DNA from: Combretum micranthum
Lineage: Eukaryota; Streptophyta; Magnoliopsida; Myrtales; Combretaceae
NCBI GenBank assembly: GCA_024138025.1
Contig: JAMXBD010000093.1
Coordinates: 372,001 to 436,000 of the forward strand
DNA: 64,000 bases
Reading direction: 5' to 3'
Positions 23,330 through 35,487 of the stretch are shown in pieces. The position numbers and the translations under genes were made by a program. Every line of letters begins with the position of its first letter. The first letter of the stretch is position 1. The notes below the pieces were generated by a model. That model was given only the letters and a program-made list of their open reading frames with translations. It was not told the origin of the DNA and searched no databases.

Positions 23330-24130
23330 ATCTATGAACATGATGAATTGGATTGGAGAATCGAACATATGATCGATGAACGATTGGTTACAACTATAGA
23401 GTGTTGATTAGATGCGGTAGTGGATCGACTTGCAAAGAGGATGAGTGCATTTATGGGGTATTAGAATAAGAATTCAACCTTGACCATGGAAGAAACCCTA
23501 ATTCGATAACTAATCTTGATGAGGTAGAGGATGATTCCTCTTATGTTGACAAGAAGAGCATTATGAAGAAATACCACGTAGGTATGGTAGACCTTGTGTT
23601 GAGGAAAATAAAAGGCATTGGGAAGCTGGGATGAAAACAGAGAAAAGACACTTTGGTTTTACTCTTTTGAAAACCTAGTTTTTGAGAATGAAGAGAAGAA
23701 CGATGAAGTTGTTTTTGAGGTTGGTGATGGAGGACCAATTTTTGATACTGAATATGCTAAAAAAGAGTTTCTAACTAGAGATGATAGGGAAACATTGGTG
23801 GAAAATGAGGTTGCCGAAGAGGTTGTAGTTCTTGAAGCAACGAGTTCCATAGTGGTAGAGTTTCGCGATGTGTATCTTAATGAGTTACTGGATGAATTAA
23901 CCCAATTACGTGATATCTAACATCAAATTGATCTTCAACTTGGAGCCGCCCTTCCAAATAGGCCACATTATAAAATGAGTCCTAGAGATTATGAGGAATT
24001 AAAGAGAGAGGTTAGGGAGTTATATAGGGTAAAGGTTTTATTCGAGAGAGCTTGATTCTTTATACAGTTTCATTCCTTATAAGACCTAAGAAGGATCGCT
24101 CATGGGGTATTTGTGTGGTCAATTCCAAGT
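23330..24130 (+). pseudogene. gypsy gag-pol remnant
   Basis: A short gag-like start (ELDWRIEHMIDERL, near 23345-23390) is joined, through stops and deletions, to an acidic linker (23618-23920). Then comes the pol signature QLRDI, stop, HQIDLQLGAALPNRPHYKMS, and EELKREVREL (about 23895-24035). In intact chromoviruses this block lies between protease and reverse transcriptase. The following RT start (KKDRSWGICVV-like, about 24085-24125) is frameshifted and then cut off. The RT core, integrase and chromodomain are absent. Confidence 0.75.
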
Positions 24131-24164
24131 GATTCTTGCATGACTGGAGATGCAATTGAGCGAG

Positions 24165-25895
24165 TTATTATAAGGTACTCGACTTGCCTGACTCGGTAAA
24201 AACCCTATAGGGTTTGATCATATAGAGTTGTGGGTCGAGTTTGAGCAACAAATTCTTGATTCTATAGAGTTGCGAGTCATGTCACAAGTCATAATAATGA
24301 CCCGATAGGAACCTAACCTGCCAAACTAAATATAATTTAAAATAAAATAATAAGTAAAAATTCAAATTTATTTTTAAAAAAAAACTAATGTCCATTGAGT
24401 GTATTTCACGTGTTTATAAAATTTGTTTATAGAATAAATATTGTATAGTTCATATGTAAAATGCAGCATCAAAACACCTTAGAATATATTTAACATATAG
24501 AGGTAATACACAAAACAATGTCCAATTTCACCTGTTAGCTATATGTTTGCAAACTTCCATTTTCTACTTTGATCTCAACAAATATTCCCTTGCTTTTTTT
24601 TTTTTATTAAAGTCATTGTTTGAATATAGTTTGTTAGATATTTTACGTGAGTATTCATAAGAGCATAGTGGTAGCTACACATATATGCATTAATATATGT
24701 ACGTAAGTTTTTGTGTTCCTTCAAACAGTTAAATAAAAATTATTAAATCACTATCATGTAATATGAATCATTTTATATGTCATATTTTATAATTAAACAA
24801 ATCTTGTCTTAATCATTTTGAGTTCTTTAAAGAGAAGGAAAAAAAAAGCAAAGAAAAAATGTAATCGGATTAGTGGGATGGGCGAACTGAGACAACCTCA
24901 TAGGGCAGGTTAGGATATTGCCAAAAAAACCTATAGGGTCACAAGTCAAGTGTAGGCGACCTTATAGGTAATGGGGTAGGTTCGAGTCTAATATGATCTG
25001 TGTCTAAGGTTGTGCAAAAAAACAGTCAAAACGTAAATCGAACAGGACCAGACCGGACCGAACCCGAATCGAAACAAAATTTGGTTCTTTTTTTAAATGG
25101 TTTCGATTCACGGTTTGGTTGGTTTCGGGATCATAAACCTAACCTTATGGTTCACACCAAATGAACCGTTATATATATATATTTAAGAAAATTAAACATA
25201 TTATTCTTAACTCTTAATTGTTTCATTAAAAAGATTAATTGTTTTAAAATTTGTGACTTACATACATATTATTGTGAGAATAAAATTAGATTTGTCATAT
25301 TATGTTTTAATTATTATGTTATCTACAAGTAAGATATATTTTATATTGTAGCATCTAGTATTCTAACTCCTCAATATTTTTTCCCTTTGTCTTACTAATT
25401 AATCTACTTCTATTATTTAGTTACTTATTGATTTATATAATTAAAAATATGTTAGTTAGAAACAAAAACAAATTAAATTTTGTGTCTTATATTGGGATAA
25501 ACTCTAGAATACAATTATAGTTTAAGATAACTCAAAAAAATGAGACTAGTCACAATTATAATTTTATAATAGATAAAATCCATAATTTCTATAAGTTTTA
25601 CATATTTATTTGTTAAATGATTAAGTTTAAATATTATTGTTTATATTTGCATTAGTGATAACTAATATATAATGGAAGTTTTTTAATAGAATATATTTTT
25701 TATTTTATGAATTAAAATAGTTCAAACTGCAAATCGAACCTTTTTTTTTAGTTCGAAAAAATTACAAACGAACCGTATAGTTAAGTTTAAATTTAAAACA
25801 AAAATCGAATTATAAAATATGATGTGGTTCTATTCGAGGAGCAAACCGAGCCAAACTGTACCGTGCACACCCCTACCTATATCAAACATGCCCTG
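24165..25895. mobile_element. probable hAT-like element enclosing the GAACCG copy 2
   Basis: The left arm (about 24170-24325) carries CCCTATAGGGTTTG, GTGGGTCGAGT and GACCCGATAGG. The right arm (about 24870-25000) carries mirrored text such as CCTCATAGGG, CCTATAGGGTCACAAGTC and CCTTATAGGT. The middle is AT-rich. This pattern fits a non-autonomous element with subterminal repeats, into whose right end the 25005-25875 element jumped. Exact ends and TSD are not resolved. Confidence 0.4.
25005..25875. mobile_element. hAT-like non-autonomous element, GAACCG family, copy 2
   Basis: Starts TAAGGTTGTGCAAAAAAAC and ends CCGTGCACACCCCTA. The interior follows the same order as 18288-19186, including shared ATTAGATTTGTCATATTAT and TTCTAACT blocks. 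Flanks TCTGTGTC and CCTATATC agree at 5 of 8 bases, all differences being transitions, consistent with an aged TSD. No coding capacity. Confidence 0.8.
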
Positions 25896-25951
25896 GTTGC
25901 ATCTCTATGCATGAAATGGTAAAAATTTGAAGGTAAATTTTATCCAAACTT

Positions 25952-26570
25952 GTCAATAATGATACAATCAATACACGATTTAATGTCTCATGATTGAAAA
26001 GAATATCTTATCTTTTGAATATCATTTCATGTCTTTCAATAGGCTTTTTTCCTTTTTTAATCTTTTTTCAAATATTTTAGGTTTTCAATGTAAATTGTAT
26101 GCGTTAAGGAAAATATTGAAAATAAGTTTATTAATAATATTGTGTTTAATTCGTCTTTTGCTTAATTTTCCCAAAAATTTTGAATTACTTTGTGAATTTT
26201 GATTTTTGGATGCATCTTGTCTACATATTCCAGACATTAATGGCTGTTCATTTTGCTGAATGAATAATATTGTAATAAACTCCTATTAGTAAAGAATATA
26301 ATAGAGCTGTAATAAGATTTCTTTTATTGATTTTATTTAAATGGGAGTATTTTGATAAAAAATAAATAATTCCAGTATTGAATTACTATTCATATATTTA
26401 ATAAAGAATGGTTATTCAATATTTTTTGTAATAGCGATTCCTTTGGAATCATTATTATGGTCAAGTGAACGTCATAATAGTTATTCATAAAAATAAAATT
26501 ATAATTACAATAGTATTCATGTCCTAATCAATGGGTTAGGATTATTTTTAATTCCTTCTGCTGTGTCGTG
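25952..26570 (+). repeat. 3' LTR of the gutted gypsy element (interrupted)
   Basis: Begins TGTCAATAATGATAC and aligns with the 5' LTR, but lacks about 200 bp of its first half and carries an AT-rich insertion at about 26255-26522. The final shared block GATTATTTTTAATTCCTT lies at 26540-26557. Confidence 0.6.
26255..26522. repeat. dispersed repeat, copy 2, inside the 3' LTR
   Basis: Contains AGTATTGAATTACTATTCA and AATATTTTTTGTAATAGCGATTC, matching 15800-15995. It interrupts LTR text that is continuous at 23195-23225, which shows it is a mobile insertion. Confidence 0.55.
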
Positions 26571-27051
26571 TTAAGTCACTACTGGAATTGTATTCCTGTT
26601 TATTTGGAACACTTGTGTATATGATGATGTTTTACAGGAACATATTTCAGCAATGGATACTATATCAACCAGCTAATTAAGTTAATATAAATATGGTTTT
26701 CCTACAAAAAAGAAAAAGTCACGATACTTTATCAGACCTATCAAGTATAAAATTATTTGGCTAGTTGTCCAACAACCTACCAGTTTTTGTCATATTTTTA
26801 TCACTGGCACATTCGTCGACTTAGTAATCTTAATAATTAAAAACCATATATTTTTCAACCGCATAAAATACAAGGTGTAGATCCACTTGTTTAAAACAAA
26901 TAAGGCTGCCATATCTATTATAATACTTCTAATGCAAAAACATCCTATGAAAATGTTACCGAAAGAGAAAAGCTTTAATTATAAATATTGCATTTTGTTT
27001 TGTTCAATCTTATTGTATAATCATTCCATATGATGGGTATAGACAATCTAA
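26571..27051. other. gene-free region
   Basis: Nothing recognisable on either strand. Confidence 0.5.
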
Positions 27052-27271
27052 GGGTCTGTTTGATTGGTCTGTTTTTCATCTGTATTTGTATTGAAATGAT
27101 ATATATAAATATGTCAATTTATATTTATATTTTATCTATATCTGATCTATTTGATATTCTATGAAAACTCCCAAATTTTTTTATTTGTATCTATTTCTTA
27201 ATAAACAATTTGTTATAAAAAATTTTGAAAAAGATATATGTATTGCTTCAAAAAACTAGCCAAACAGACCC
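27052..27271. mobile_element. hAT-type MITE with GGGTCTGTTTG ends
   Basis: The 220-bp element starts GGGTCTGTTTGATTGG and ends CCAAACAGACCC. Flanks CAATCTAA and AAATCTTA agree at 6 of 8 bases. The interior holds ATATCTGATCTATTTG-type text. Possible relatives with similar ends are at 42682-42854 and 44633-44845. Confidence 0.7.
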
Positions 27272-27331
27272 AAATCTTATTTACTATATTGCATAAAAAA
27301 CTAGCCAAATAGACCAAATCTTATTTATATT
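27242..27331. repeat. tandem duplication of the MITE right end
   Basis: A roughly 45-bp unit (ATTGCTTCAAAAAACTAGCC to TTATTTACTAT) is followed directly by a diverged copy (ATTGCATAAAAAACTAGCC to TTATTTATAT). The unit covers the MITE terminus and its flank. Confidence 0.8.
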
Positions 27332-28960
27332 ATAAGATATAGGTACGTGGTATAAAATTATTGTGCTATATGTCTTACTTATGGAAATAGATAGCAAAAA
27401 ATTGGAACTATTACAACTATAATTTAATTTGTAAGATCAAATTTGCCAAAACTTACTTGACAATTTGCAAAACCATGTAAGGTATAGTAGGTTTTATGTT
27501 CCAATAGGATGACTTGCTCACCCATTTTTACTAAACTTTAAAAAATATATATATTAGCAAACGTTGCACCGATTATATCCCCTAAATGCTTGAAATATCG
27601 AGTATCCAAAGATATATCATGCCTCCTCTTACTTAAGGAGGAAAGGAATTGATAATAAAAATTTTTTTGAAATACTTCCACATTTTACACATTTTTTGAA
27701 AACATAGAAAAATTTAAACATAAAAAGGTTATATGTTAAAATAATTTATGAAAAGATTAAAAATATACAAAATTTATAAAGATTAATAAAGGGAATAAAG
27801 GCACCATGGATTTGTTGATTTTCTTTTCATTCATTAATTTAAATATATTTATTAGTGTTTTTTATATTATTAACTCATATTTATTTTGAATTTTCGTACA
27901 TAGTAATACAAAAAAAAATCCTTTGAATTATTAAATATTTGAAAAATTATAAAAGGAAATTAAATATTAATATTAGCTGTTTCCTGAGTTGGGAAAGAGG
28001 GCAAACAAAACAAAGATTTTAGATGTATCTTCCATTTTAATGCTAAATATTTTGAGGTTGGCTAATTGTAACAAGTATATTAATTCCTTTGTCTAAATTA
28101 TTTTAAAAGTAAAAAGATGATATTTAAAAAAAATTAAAAAAATCCAAAACTCCGTTTCTTGTTTAAATAATTTATATTATAAGGGATATAATAGTAAATT
28201 AAAAAAAAATACAAGTCCAATTTATTATAATCTTTACTAACTTCAAACTTCACACGTTCAGCTAATGAAAACCATTTCTTCATATGCCCCGCAAAAGTCC
28301 AATATATAGAAAATTATGTGCTTAGTGTAGAGAAAGTGAAAATTTACGTCATTGAGACTTGGATTTTCCATACCGCAATCAAATCATTGAGGGTCACAAA
28401 ATCTCAAAATTACCAAATGTGAAGTGTTATTATTTCCAAGAACAGCTCAAGAGCCAATATCGGTAAAAAGCTGCAAAAGAATCTCTGTCTAAAAACGTCC
28501 ATACATGATCCCCGATACCTATAAATGTAATTCTCTTTTCCCATGACAATAATCCCTAGTAACTATTACAATACAAATTGTAATATATATGTATATATAA
28601 TTAAGAAAAAATATGAATAAAGAAATTATTATTTTTTATAATTCAAAAAAAAAATTGTATATTATAGTTAGTATGGAAAAATTAAAATTTGTCAAGTTTA
28701 GATTAGTTAGATATATACATACATACACTATCAAGATACAAAGTACACAAAAAGGGGAATACTTTGCTTTGACTCTCAAAATTTAATAACTTCTCACAAA
28801 ATAATTCAAGGGGAAAAAAGGGACAAAAATTAAAATTGGAAAATCAGAATCTCCACATTTTTTTATAGGACACTGATTAATTCCAAGCATCACATCTCTC
28901 TTTACAATCGCTAAACCCTACAAGCATCTAAAAATTCTAATCACATCTCTACTCACAATT
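27332..28960. other. gene-free AT-rich region
   Basis: No coding or RNA gene recognised on either strand; many short A or T runs. Confidence 0.5.
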
Positions 28961-28967
28961 TTTTTTT

Positions 28968-28996
28968 ATATTATATATATATATATATATATAATA
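28968..28996. repeat. (AT)n microsatellite
   Basis: Near-pure TA repeat with one TATATTATAT step at its left end and TATAATATGA at its right. Confidence 0.9.
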
Positions 28997-29069
28997 TGAT
29001 GTTACTTTGACCCGACATTTTCTTCATTATTACATAAAGGAAAAAGACAATCACAAAACAGGTTGGCAT

Positions 29070-29100
29070 TCTCTCTCTCTCTCTGTTTCTCTCTCTCTTT
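29070..29100. repeat. (CT)n microsatellite
   Basis: Two CT runs separated by GTTT. The adjoining 62-codon open frame is a by-product of the repeat. Confidence 0.9.
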
Positions 29101-29698
29101 TATCACAATAATGCCTCAAAACCTTTCCCCTTCCTCACATGATTCCTCAACACCCTGCATAAAACAACATAAACCCATGTCAATCGTGTCATTAGTTTAT
29201 AATAATTTATTAATCTCGATCCATATTAATGACAACAAGTATAGTAATTAAATAATTACATCTTATGTTAATTAACTGACTGTTACTAGAATAAAATATG
29301 CAAAGGGTTTTTGTTTCATGGGCAGATGTACCGGCCGGACACAAATAATGTATACAAGAACTTTACACTAATTGTACTTTATTGAGAAAGTTCCTTAATT
29401 TGTTTTTAGCTCTATAATTTGTTTTTTTTTTTTTTACCTTTGCCTTTCCATTTGCTAACAATAATTTGTTTTTATCTAATGCATAATATAAAACTCGACT
29501 TATACAAGTGAATAAACAAATTAAACTATATTTGCAATGTAATTAGACATGTTAATTTCAACATAGAGAAAATCTAATGCAGGATTTTATCAAGAAATTG
29601 GTTATCTAGACAGACAAAATTTCATGCAATAGCTTATAAAGTCATTTTGACAGTCAGATTTATAACCATTTTAAGGGTCAGATAATAAACTATAACCT
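29101..29698 (-). other. downstream flank of the DUF538 gene
   Basis: Presumed 3' UTR and flank of the minus-strand gene. On the minus strand, AATAAA occurs at 29383-29378, about 315 bp after the stop, a plausible polyadenylation signal. Confidence 0.35.
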
Positions 29699-30196
29699 TC
29701 AGCACAGGGCTGCAGAGACCAACCTCTCGAGGAAAGGAGAGGTTAATTTACCTTGCTGTGGTCTGCAATTGGGTGGATCTTCAAAGAGAGAGAGAGAAAG
29801 CTGTTTATGAGCAACACCAATGTCAAACAAAATAAGACCAGATTTAGGATCATCAACTATGATGTCCTTAACAGGTAACCACAGGAACAATTCCTCTTGA
29901 GACAACCCCACAACACCTATGAGGCTTCCATATGTAAGATTAGCCATGACAACACTTTCAAAATAGACCCTATTCTCAAACTTGGTTAAGCATGGCCCAT
30001 CAAGGTACACTTCTAGCCTTCCATCCTCAGAGAGTGTGTAGGACTTCACTTCCTTAGGCAACAGGCCTGCAGGCAAGCCTTTTGAACGTAGGAGATCATG
30101 GATTGTGTAGGAGAGAGAGTGTACTGAACATGGCAGGATCATGAAACACATTAACATGAAAATGGAGAATCTAAATTGGGTGTTTAAGGAAAACAT
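29699..30196 (-). CDS. DUF538 family protein, probably secreted
   Basis: An intact single-exon gene of 165 codons ending in TGA (29701-29699). Residues 1 to about 27 form a hydrophobic signal peptide (IFMLMCFMILPCSVHS). The DUF538 domain spans about residues 31-145, with the hallmark GLPAGLLP at 40-47, LEVYLDGPC (61-69), YGSLIGVVGLSQEELFLWLPV (89-109, given in outline), the VD-x(4)-G-x-I-x-FD-IG region (114-127) and a second conserved Cys at 144. Length and architecture match small plant DUF538 proteins. The biochemical role is not established; stress- and wall-related expression has been reported for the family. The start is chosen because the signal peptide follows it directly and the upstream sequence is a GA/CT-rich leader. 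It is the only convincing host gene here. Confidence 0.93.
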   Translation of the reverse strand: MFSLNTQFRFSIFMLMCFMILPCSVHSLSYTIHDLLRSKGLPAGLLPKEVKSYTLSEDGRLEVYLDGPCLTKFENRVYFESVVMANLTYGSLIGVVGLSQEELFLWLPVKDIIVDDPKSGLILFDIGVAHKQLSLSLFEDPPNCRPQQGKLTSPFLERLVSAALC

Positions 30197-30480
30197 GTTT
30201 CTTTTGTGAGAGAGAGAAAGAGGGGTTTAAGGTTTGTGTAATTCTTTTTTTTGATGATAGAGGGTTGAGAGAGAAGGTGGTGTTGTGGAAAGTGTCATTT
30301 GGAAAGACTGTTTAAAAAAGTGGAAATTGGAAGTGAATTGACCCTTTTGCCCTTATTGTGGTTGGGGAAAATGTGGGGGCCATATATGTCAAAGAGGGGT
30401 TTGATTATCAGATGCGTTTTTTTTTTTTTTAAATCTCTTAAATGGCCTTCATTTAGATGGATGTTTATTTGAGTTGTTGG
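30197..30480 (-). promoter_or_regulatory. leader and proximal promoter of the DUF538 gene
   Basis: Read on the minus strand, the 60 bases before the ATG are pyrimidine-rich (CCCCTCTTTCTCTCTCTC), as in many plant 5' leaders and Y-patches. A TATA-like CATATATGG lies about 185-195 bases upstream of the start. The T/A run at 30418-30431 lies further upstream. Positions are approximate and untested. Confidence 0.4.
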
Positions 30481-31125
30481 GAGTGATTTGTTGTTTTGTG
30501 ATATTTCATTACTTAAAAAACATGAAAATTTGTTGTTTTCTTTGTGTGGCGAGTCTACATCATGTATAGCAATGCAATCACTATGTTTGTGTAATTATGG
30601 GAGCTACCTAAATAATTATTATAGTAGCTTTTTAGTGCAGCAAAACAAGCTAAGTGAGGAAATATTTGCACTCATCGAGCGCAGTTGGATGATTTGGATG
30701 TTAGGATGTAATAAAAAATTTATTGGTATTAATATATCGCATATATGTATGAATTATGGACAAATATCGATCTTTTATAAAAAAAACTACTAGCAATTAT
30801 TTACTACTAATCAATCATATGGTGTGGAATTGCATTTGAAGTTTTCTCTATGGCCATGGGGACATGATTTTTTTTTTTTTAAATGTATATTAGTAAACAT
30901 ATTGAATTAACTTGATTATTTAAATGCACTTAGGTTATTACTGGTTAGATCATATACTAAAGATGGGAAATAACTAAAAAATCACCTACAACTTCCTATA
31001 AAACAACTTTAAAATTTTAGGCATGTATGAAATTATTACTCATGCATTTGATGTTATAATATATATAAGACTCACTATTACTGATATGATGTGATCACTA
31101 ATCTTCCACTAGCAATCAGTAGATG
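30481..31125. other. gene-free region upstream of the DUF538 gene
   Basis: A 101-codon plus-strand open frame at 30488-30793 has Cys/Ser-rich, low-complexity composition and no recognisable domain; I do not consider it a gene. Confidence 0.4.
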
Positions 31126-31380
31126 AAAATCAATTATGATGGTTCTTTTAAATAAAGAATTACCTTTGTTGACATTGCCAGAGTGGCAAGGGATTCATTT
31201 GGCTTTTGTTAGGAGGAGATTACTAAAGAAAGTTTATGTTATGTCACCCTTGGAAGCTAGGCTTTGGAGTATCTATTAGCGTTTGAGACTAACAATTAAT
31301 AGGACAATTTATAAATGTATTATGGGAACCAATTTGAAAGAGACATTGGTATTATATTATAACATATAGTTCTAATTAAA
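31126..31380 (+). pseudogene. RNase H-like fragment (LINE or host RVT_3 type)
   Basis: KINYDGSFK, stop, RITFVDIARVARDSFGF matches the start of the plant RNase H-like domain (K-x-N-x-DG-S-F ... VxRDSxG). After a frameshift, KKVYVMSPLEARLWSIY matches the 'SPLEAE-xx-A' helix. This is the first half of the same type of domain as the relic at 22240-22455. Stops and a frameshift disable it. No adjoining LINE reverse transcriptase was found, so it is either a 3'-end LINE scrap or a decayed host RNase H-like gene. Confidence 0.55.
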
Positions 31381-34300
31381 AGATTCAATTCTTAAGCTCG
31401 TTGGCCTTTGTGGTTTAATCTCATAATTATTACATAACCATAACATGTTTCATATGCAAATTAAAATATTGTTAACTGTATTATGTCCCAAATTCCTCAT
31501 TAAATACGACATATTCTAAACATGATAAGTACTTATTTATAATGAAATAAAATTTAAAATTTTACCAAAGATTAGGATGAAAAACAAAACATAATATAAG
31601 CGTGTGACTCTTGAAGTCATTATGTGCCCAATATTATAGATAATTTTTAAATTTCATTAAAAAGATGCTATGCATCTTGATTTGACTTCATGCTCTTACA
31701 GGTCCCTCATTGTATTACACTCTTTCTACAATCCTTGTATCTCATCATTGTTCTTGACCAACCACCAATGGCTATGCTCGTTGGTTGCTATATCAAAGTA
31801 TGCTAACCCACAAAGAGTAAATGGAAGATATTGAAAAAAAAACTTATATTATGATATATGGAAGGAAGTTTTCATAAAATTATGCTATATGCTTTGTGCA
31901 ATAGATTCAAATTAATTATTAATAAAAAATCGAGTTAAAAGCCAGCAACTATTTGGGTCTTATCATTGGACTAATGGTAGATCTTAAAGATTTAGATCTA
32001 TAAACTTAAGATAATTAAAGATTTAATTTGATGGGTATAAAATAGGGATATATTCATTGATTTGTTCATACTCAACTTTTTTCAAGTAGTGTCCCGTGCT
32101 TAGATTTCTATCGAGGGATCAATCAAGAGAAGGAATTATCTTAACCATCAATCACCAACATACTATAATGTAGAGAATAGATTTTTAAACTATATATATT
32201 ATATATATAATTCTGCCTATTTGACACAATTAAATACTAGAAAAATGGGTATTATGTTGTTTCAAACCTCTACTCTCAAATATCTTACTAGATTCAAATA
32301 AAGAACAAATTGCAGCTACTCAAGAATTATGAGATTAAACATTAAAATTCTCTACATGTAACTTATGGGCGCTTAAGTCCTTGAAGCTATTCACTCTTTT
32401 CTTCTCACTACCCTTTTTAAATCATTTTTTTACGTGTTATTTTCAAGATACTCAAGATCATGTATAGTGCGAGACTCATATCACATATAGGTGACGCCAC
32501 CAATTGAATCTCATGTGTATACTCTAGGACAATGATAGATATGTATTTACTTTCCTACCAATTGATAAAAAAGATTCATTCTAGTTTTATAAAATAATTT
32601 ATTGCAAGCTAGTAGCCCTATGCATTTCTAGGTCAACAAATCTCATGAATAATAGATATTTTTTGTTAAAAAAATAAAAATAAAAATAGAAAACCCATTT
32701 ACTTTTTTTCCCACATTGATTTTTTGAATAGTAGTAACCAAATTAAAAAGAAAAAGGATAAGTGGGAGGAAAAAATAAAAACAGAGAGATTTGAGGGCAG
32801 ATTTAATGGCCCCTCAAGCCTGTCCTTCCTCCGGAATTCAATGGATTTGATTAACAAAACGACGATATCGTCTCTTTCACATTTTTTTGCTTTTCTGATA
32901 ACGCAAGCAAACATTTAATAATTTTCTATAATAGTGGGCCTATATATATTCATGGATTGTTATGAAGGCGCACAGGTAAGCCTAGCCTCCACAACCACAG
33001 AAAATTTTATGATCTTACTATTAATTTTAATAAGAATCTTATCATTATCAACAGCTTATACTATATTTAATTATAATTGAATTCTTAAAATAATTAATAT
33101 TTTATTTACTATATTTATTTTAACAGCTATATTATAAATGGAACGATCTCATTGAGGAGATAGTTTGCATTATTATTCTTATTTCAGATCATACCATGAC
33201 TCAATAAATACCTTATATTGCATTTAATTTAAAAACCCCACTTTCATAAGAGCTAAAGCATATGAACAAGTTGGTCGGTTCAAACGTATCATGACTAAAT
33301 TGACCACTGAACAGACCAGTCGAACTCAAACATGGCACACAACTTACTATATATATATAAATATATATATATTTGTTACTGTACCTTTTTTTTTTTTTTT
33401 TGAAAAACGAGTATGATACGTTCTTTTCTGGGTTTTTAATAAAATTCATTGAAGGGATGCTGTGGTATAGTACTTTTCAATGTCATAATCATTTTTGAAG
33501 AAATAGTAAGAAGAGTATCCATGGTTTCATGTTAGAAACCGTTTAGTCATCATTTAACCATTGAAATGATTTTATAATTTATCAAAGAAGAATTTCAAAG
33601 ATTTAGTCATGTATTAAGTTGGATGCTAGTTGAAAGTAAAATAAGAAAACCTAAATTTATAATGTAACTTAAAATACAAATATATATATATATATATATC
33701 TACTCAAAATTCCTCCAAATACTATCAGGGCAATCTTTGTAATAATATATTATTGCAATTACAAATCCATTTATTATTCGAATTGACAAAATATCAATTT
33801 GAGTAAAAAAAATAATAAAACTCTCCATTTAGAAGATTAATTAGTTGAAAAAGAAAATAATGGGAGTTGTAATATAAAGGAAATTTTTTTTTTATAATAG
33901 TATATTCAAAAGATACAAGTTTAATATTTTAAAAATTTAGGGCCTTCCTGTAGTTCTAAAATGGTGTTATAATTATCCCATACAATAAAATTACAAAGTG
34001 GCGAAATGATGCTGCCAATAGCAGACCAGAAGTCAGCATAATGATTAAAAATTAATTCATATAATTGTAAATGAAGTTGAGGCTAAAGTCGTAATTTAAG
34101 AGTTCATCTTTTGGGTGTGATAGGTTGCATGAGGAAAAAGGAGAAGGTATCAAAATCATGTCAGAAATATTATATATGTACAGACACATATAGTATAAGC
34201 ACAAAGAGGGAGAGAGAGAGAAACGCGGCTTTGAGGCAAATCCACAAAGGGGCACGCAGTATCTTTTATTCCTCGTTTGCCACTCTAAGGTTTTGTTCTT

Positions 34301-34730
34301 TATTATTATTTTTTTAATTTTCCTTTTTGTTTATAACTAAAAAACTAAAATTAATACAATTAAGAAGACTTGACATATATTACGATTGTAATGATTAGTA
34401 ATTTTCCAATAAAAAATAGAATTCCTCTTAATTTATTTCATTTTATTTTTTCCAATTTATCTGTTAAAAGTATTGCCACTTGTACTCAATGATTAAGATT
34501 AAAAGGAAGAAGATGATGTTATGAAAATTTCATTATGATTTTAGATAATTATAATAATTAATTTATAAGTTAAAAGTATAAAAATTAAAAGAATCCAAAT
34601 TTTTACCCAATGTGAACTGAACAGTTAGTTTCCACCATCAATGGAATGAGATCATATTAAACAAACAACAAAAATCCGTTCTTCTGTAATATTGTTATTG
34701 TTATGACAAGAATTAGAAGATAGCCAAGGT
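31381..34730. other. gene-free AT-rich region
   Basis: No gene recognised. TA microsatellites occur at about 33348-33372 and 33678-33700, and a GA run at about 34206-34222. Opposed open frames at 32699-32918 are Lys/Phe-rich and accidental. Confidence 0.5.
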
Positions 34731-35342
34731 GGCAAGATGAGTATGTAGTACAGTGACAACACATGTATTGTTCTCAACTAGTTGTAACTAAAAGTAGTTC
34801 TAGAAGTAGTTTATTAGTTTGTAAATAGTTACAACAAATCAACAGTATAACAAAACAACAGATCTAGTAGATCTAGTGATCAATGTAAAAGAGAAACAAT
34901 ATAAATACATGGCAAATAAGCAAAAAAGGGGATCTTTTAGCCTTATGAAAATAGTGAGCTTTAGGAGTTATGCCAACTTGAAATTAGCTACCTTTCCTTA
35001 CACACAAATAGAACAAACACGAGAATTACAGAGATAGTTGATTAATTAAGAAAGTGAAACATACATAAGGACAGAACAAAGAGTGAGAGAGTTGCTTATA
35101 GAAACCCTAACGACGAAGAGAGGCGAGTGAGGAAGTTTTTTTAGAGTGGTCAATAGTTAGGGTTTGATATTAGTAGGCTTAGACCATCTTAATTGGTGTG
35201 AGTTGGTTAGATTCACTATCATACAATTTGAAGAGAAGCCATTGATTTTGAAATAACCTCAATAATAGGAAAATAATAATAATTGTGCGTTAATATATAA
35301 AGGGTAAGATGGTAATTTTTCCATTTTAAAATAGGGGTGTAT
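34731..35342. other. unassigned region with telo-box
   Basis: It contains AAACCCTAA at 35102-35110 next to a CGACGAAGAGAGGCGAG leader-like stretch, and a short palindromic AGATCTAGTAGATCTAG near 34860. Read on the minus strand it could also be an old copia LTR (GTTACAACTAGTTGAGAAC-type text). No frame follows that would support a gene. Confidence 0.3.
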
Positions 35343-35487
35343 TTACCTATTTGTAAATCTTTTAAAAAATATGGCAGTTGGAAACATATAAAAATAAAAC
35401 TTTAATTGCCTTCTTTTCCTTTTACATATGTTGCAAACATATCCTCTCTCTCCCCAACAATCTAGTGAAAACCTTGAAGAATTTTGA

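Larger units (their letters stand above)
22672..26570 (+). mobile_element. gutted Ty3/gypsy (chromovirus-type) element
   Basis: Two related LTRs (22672-23250 and 25952-26570) enclose a degraded interior. The interior has a PBS-like TTGTATTAGAGG just after the 5' LTR, a broken gag/pol piece to about 24130, and hAT-like insertions filling the rest. RT proper, RNase H and integrase are missing. No matching 5-bp TSD is visible. The chromovirus label comes from the text at the protease-RT junction. Confidence 0.7.

Noticed and set aside
24970..25000. GGTTCGAGTC, resembling a tRNA T-loop
   Set aside because: No acceptor stem, anticodon arm or matching 5' half; it is part of a hAT-like repeat arm.
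30488..30793. 101-codon plus-strand frame upstream of the DUF538 gene
   Set aside because: Low-complexity composition, no domain and no leader; most likely chance in non-coding DNA.
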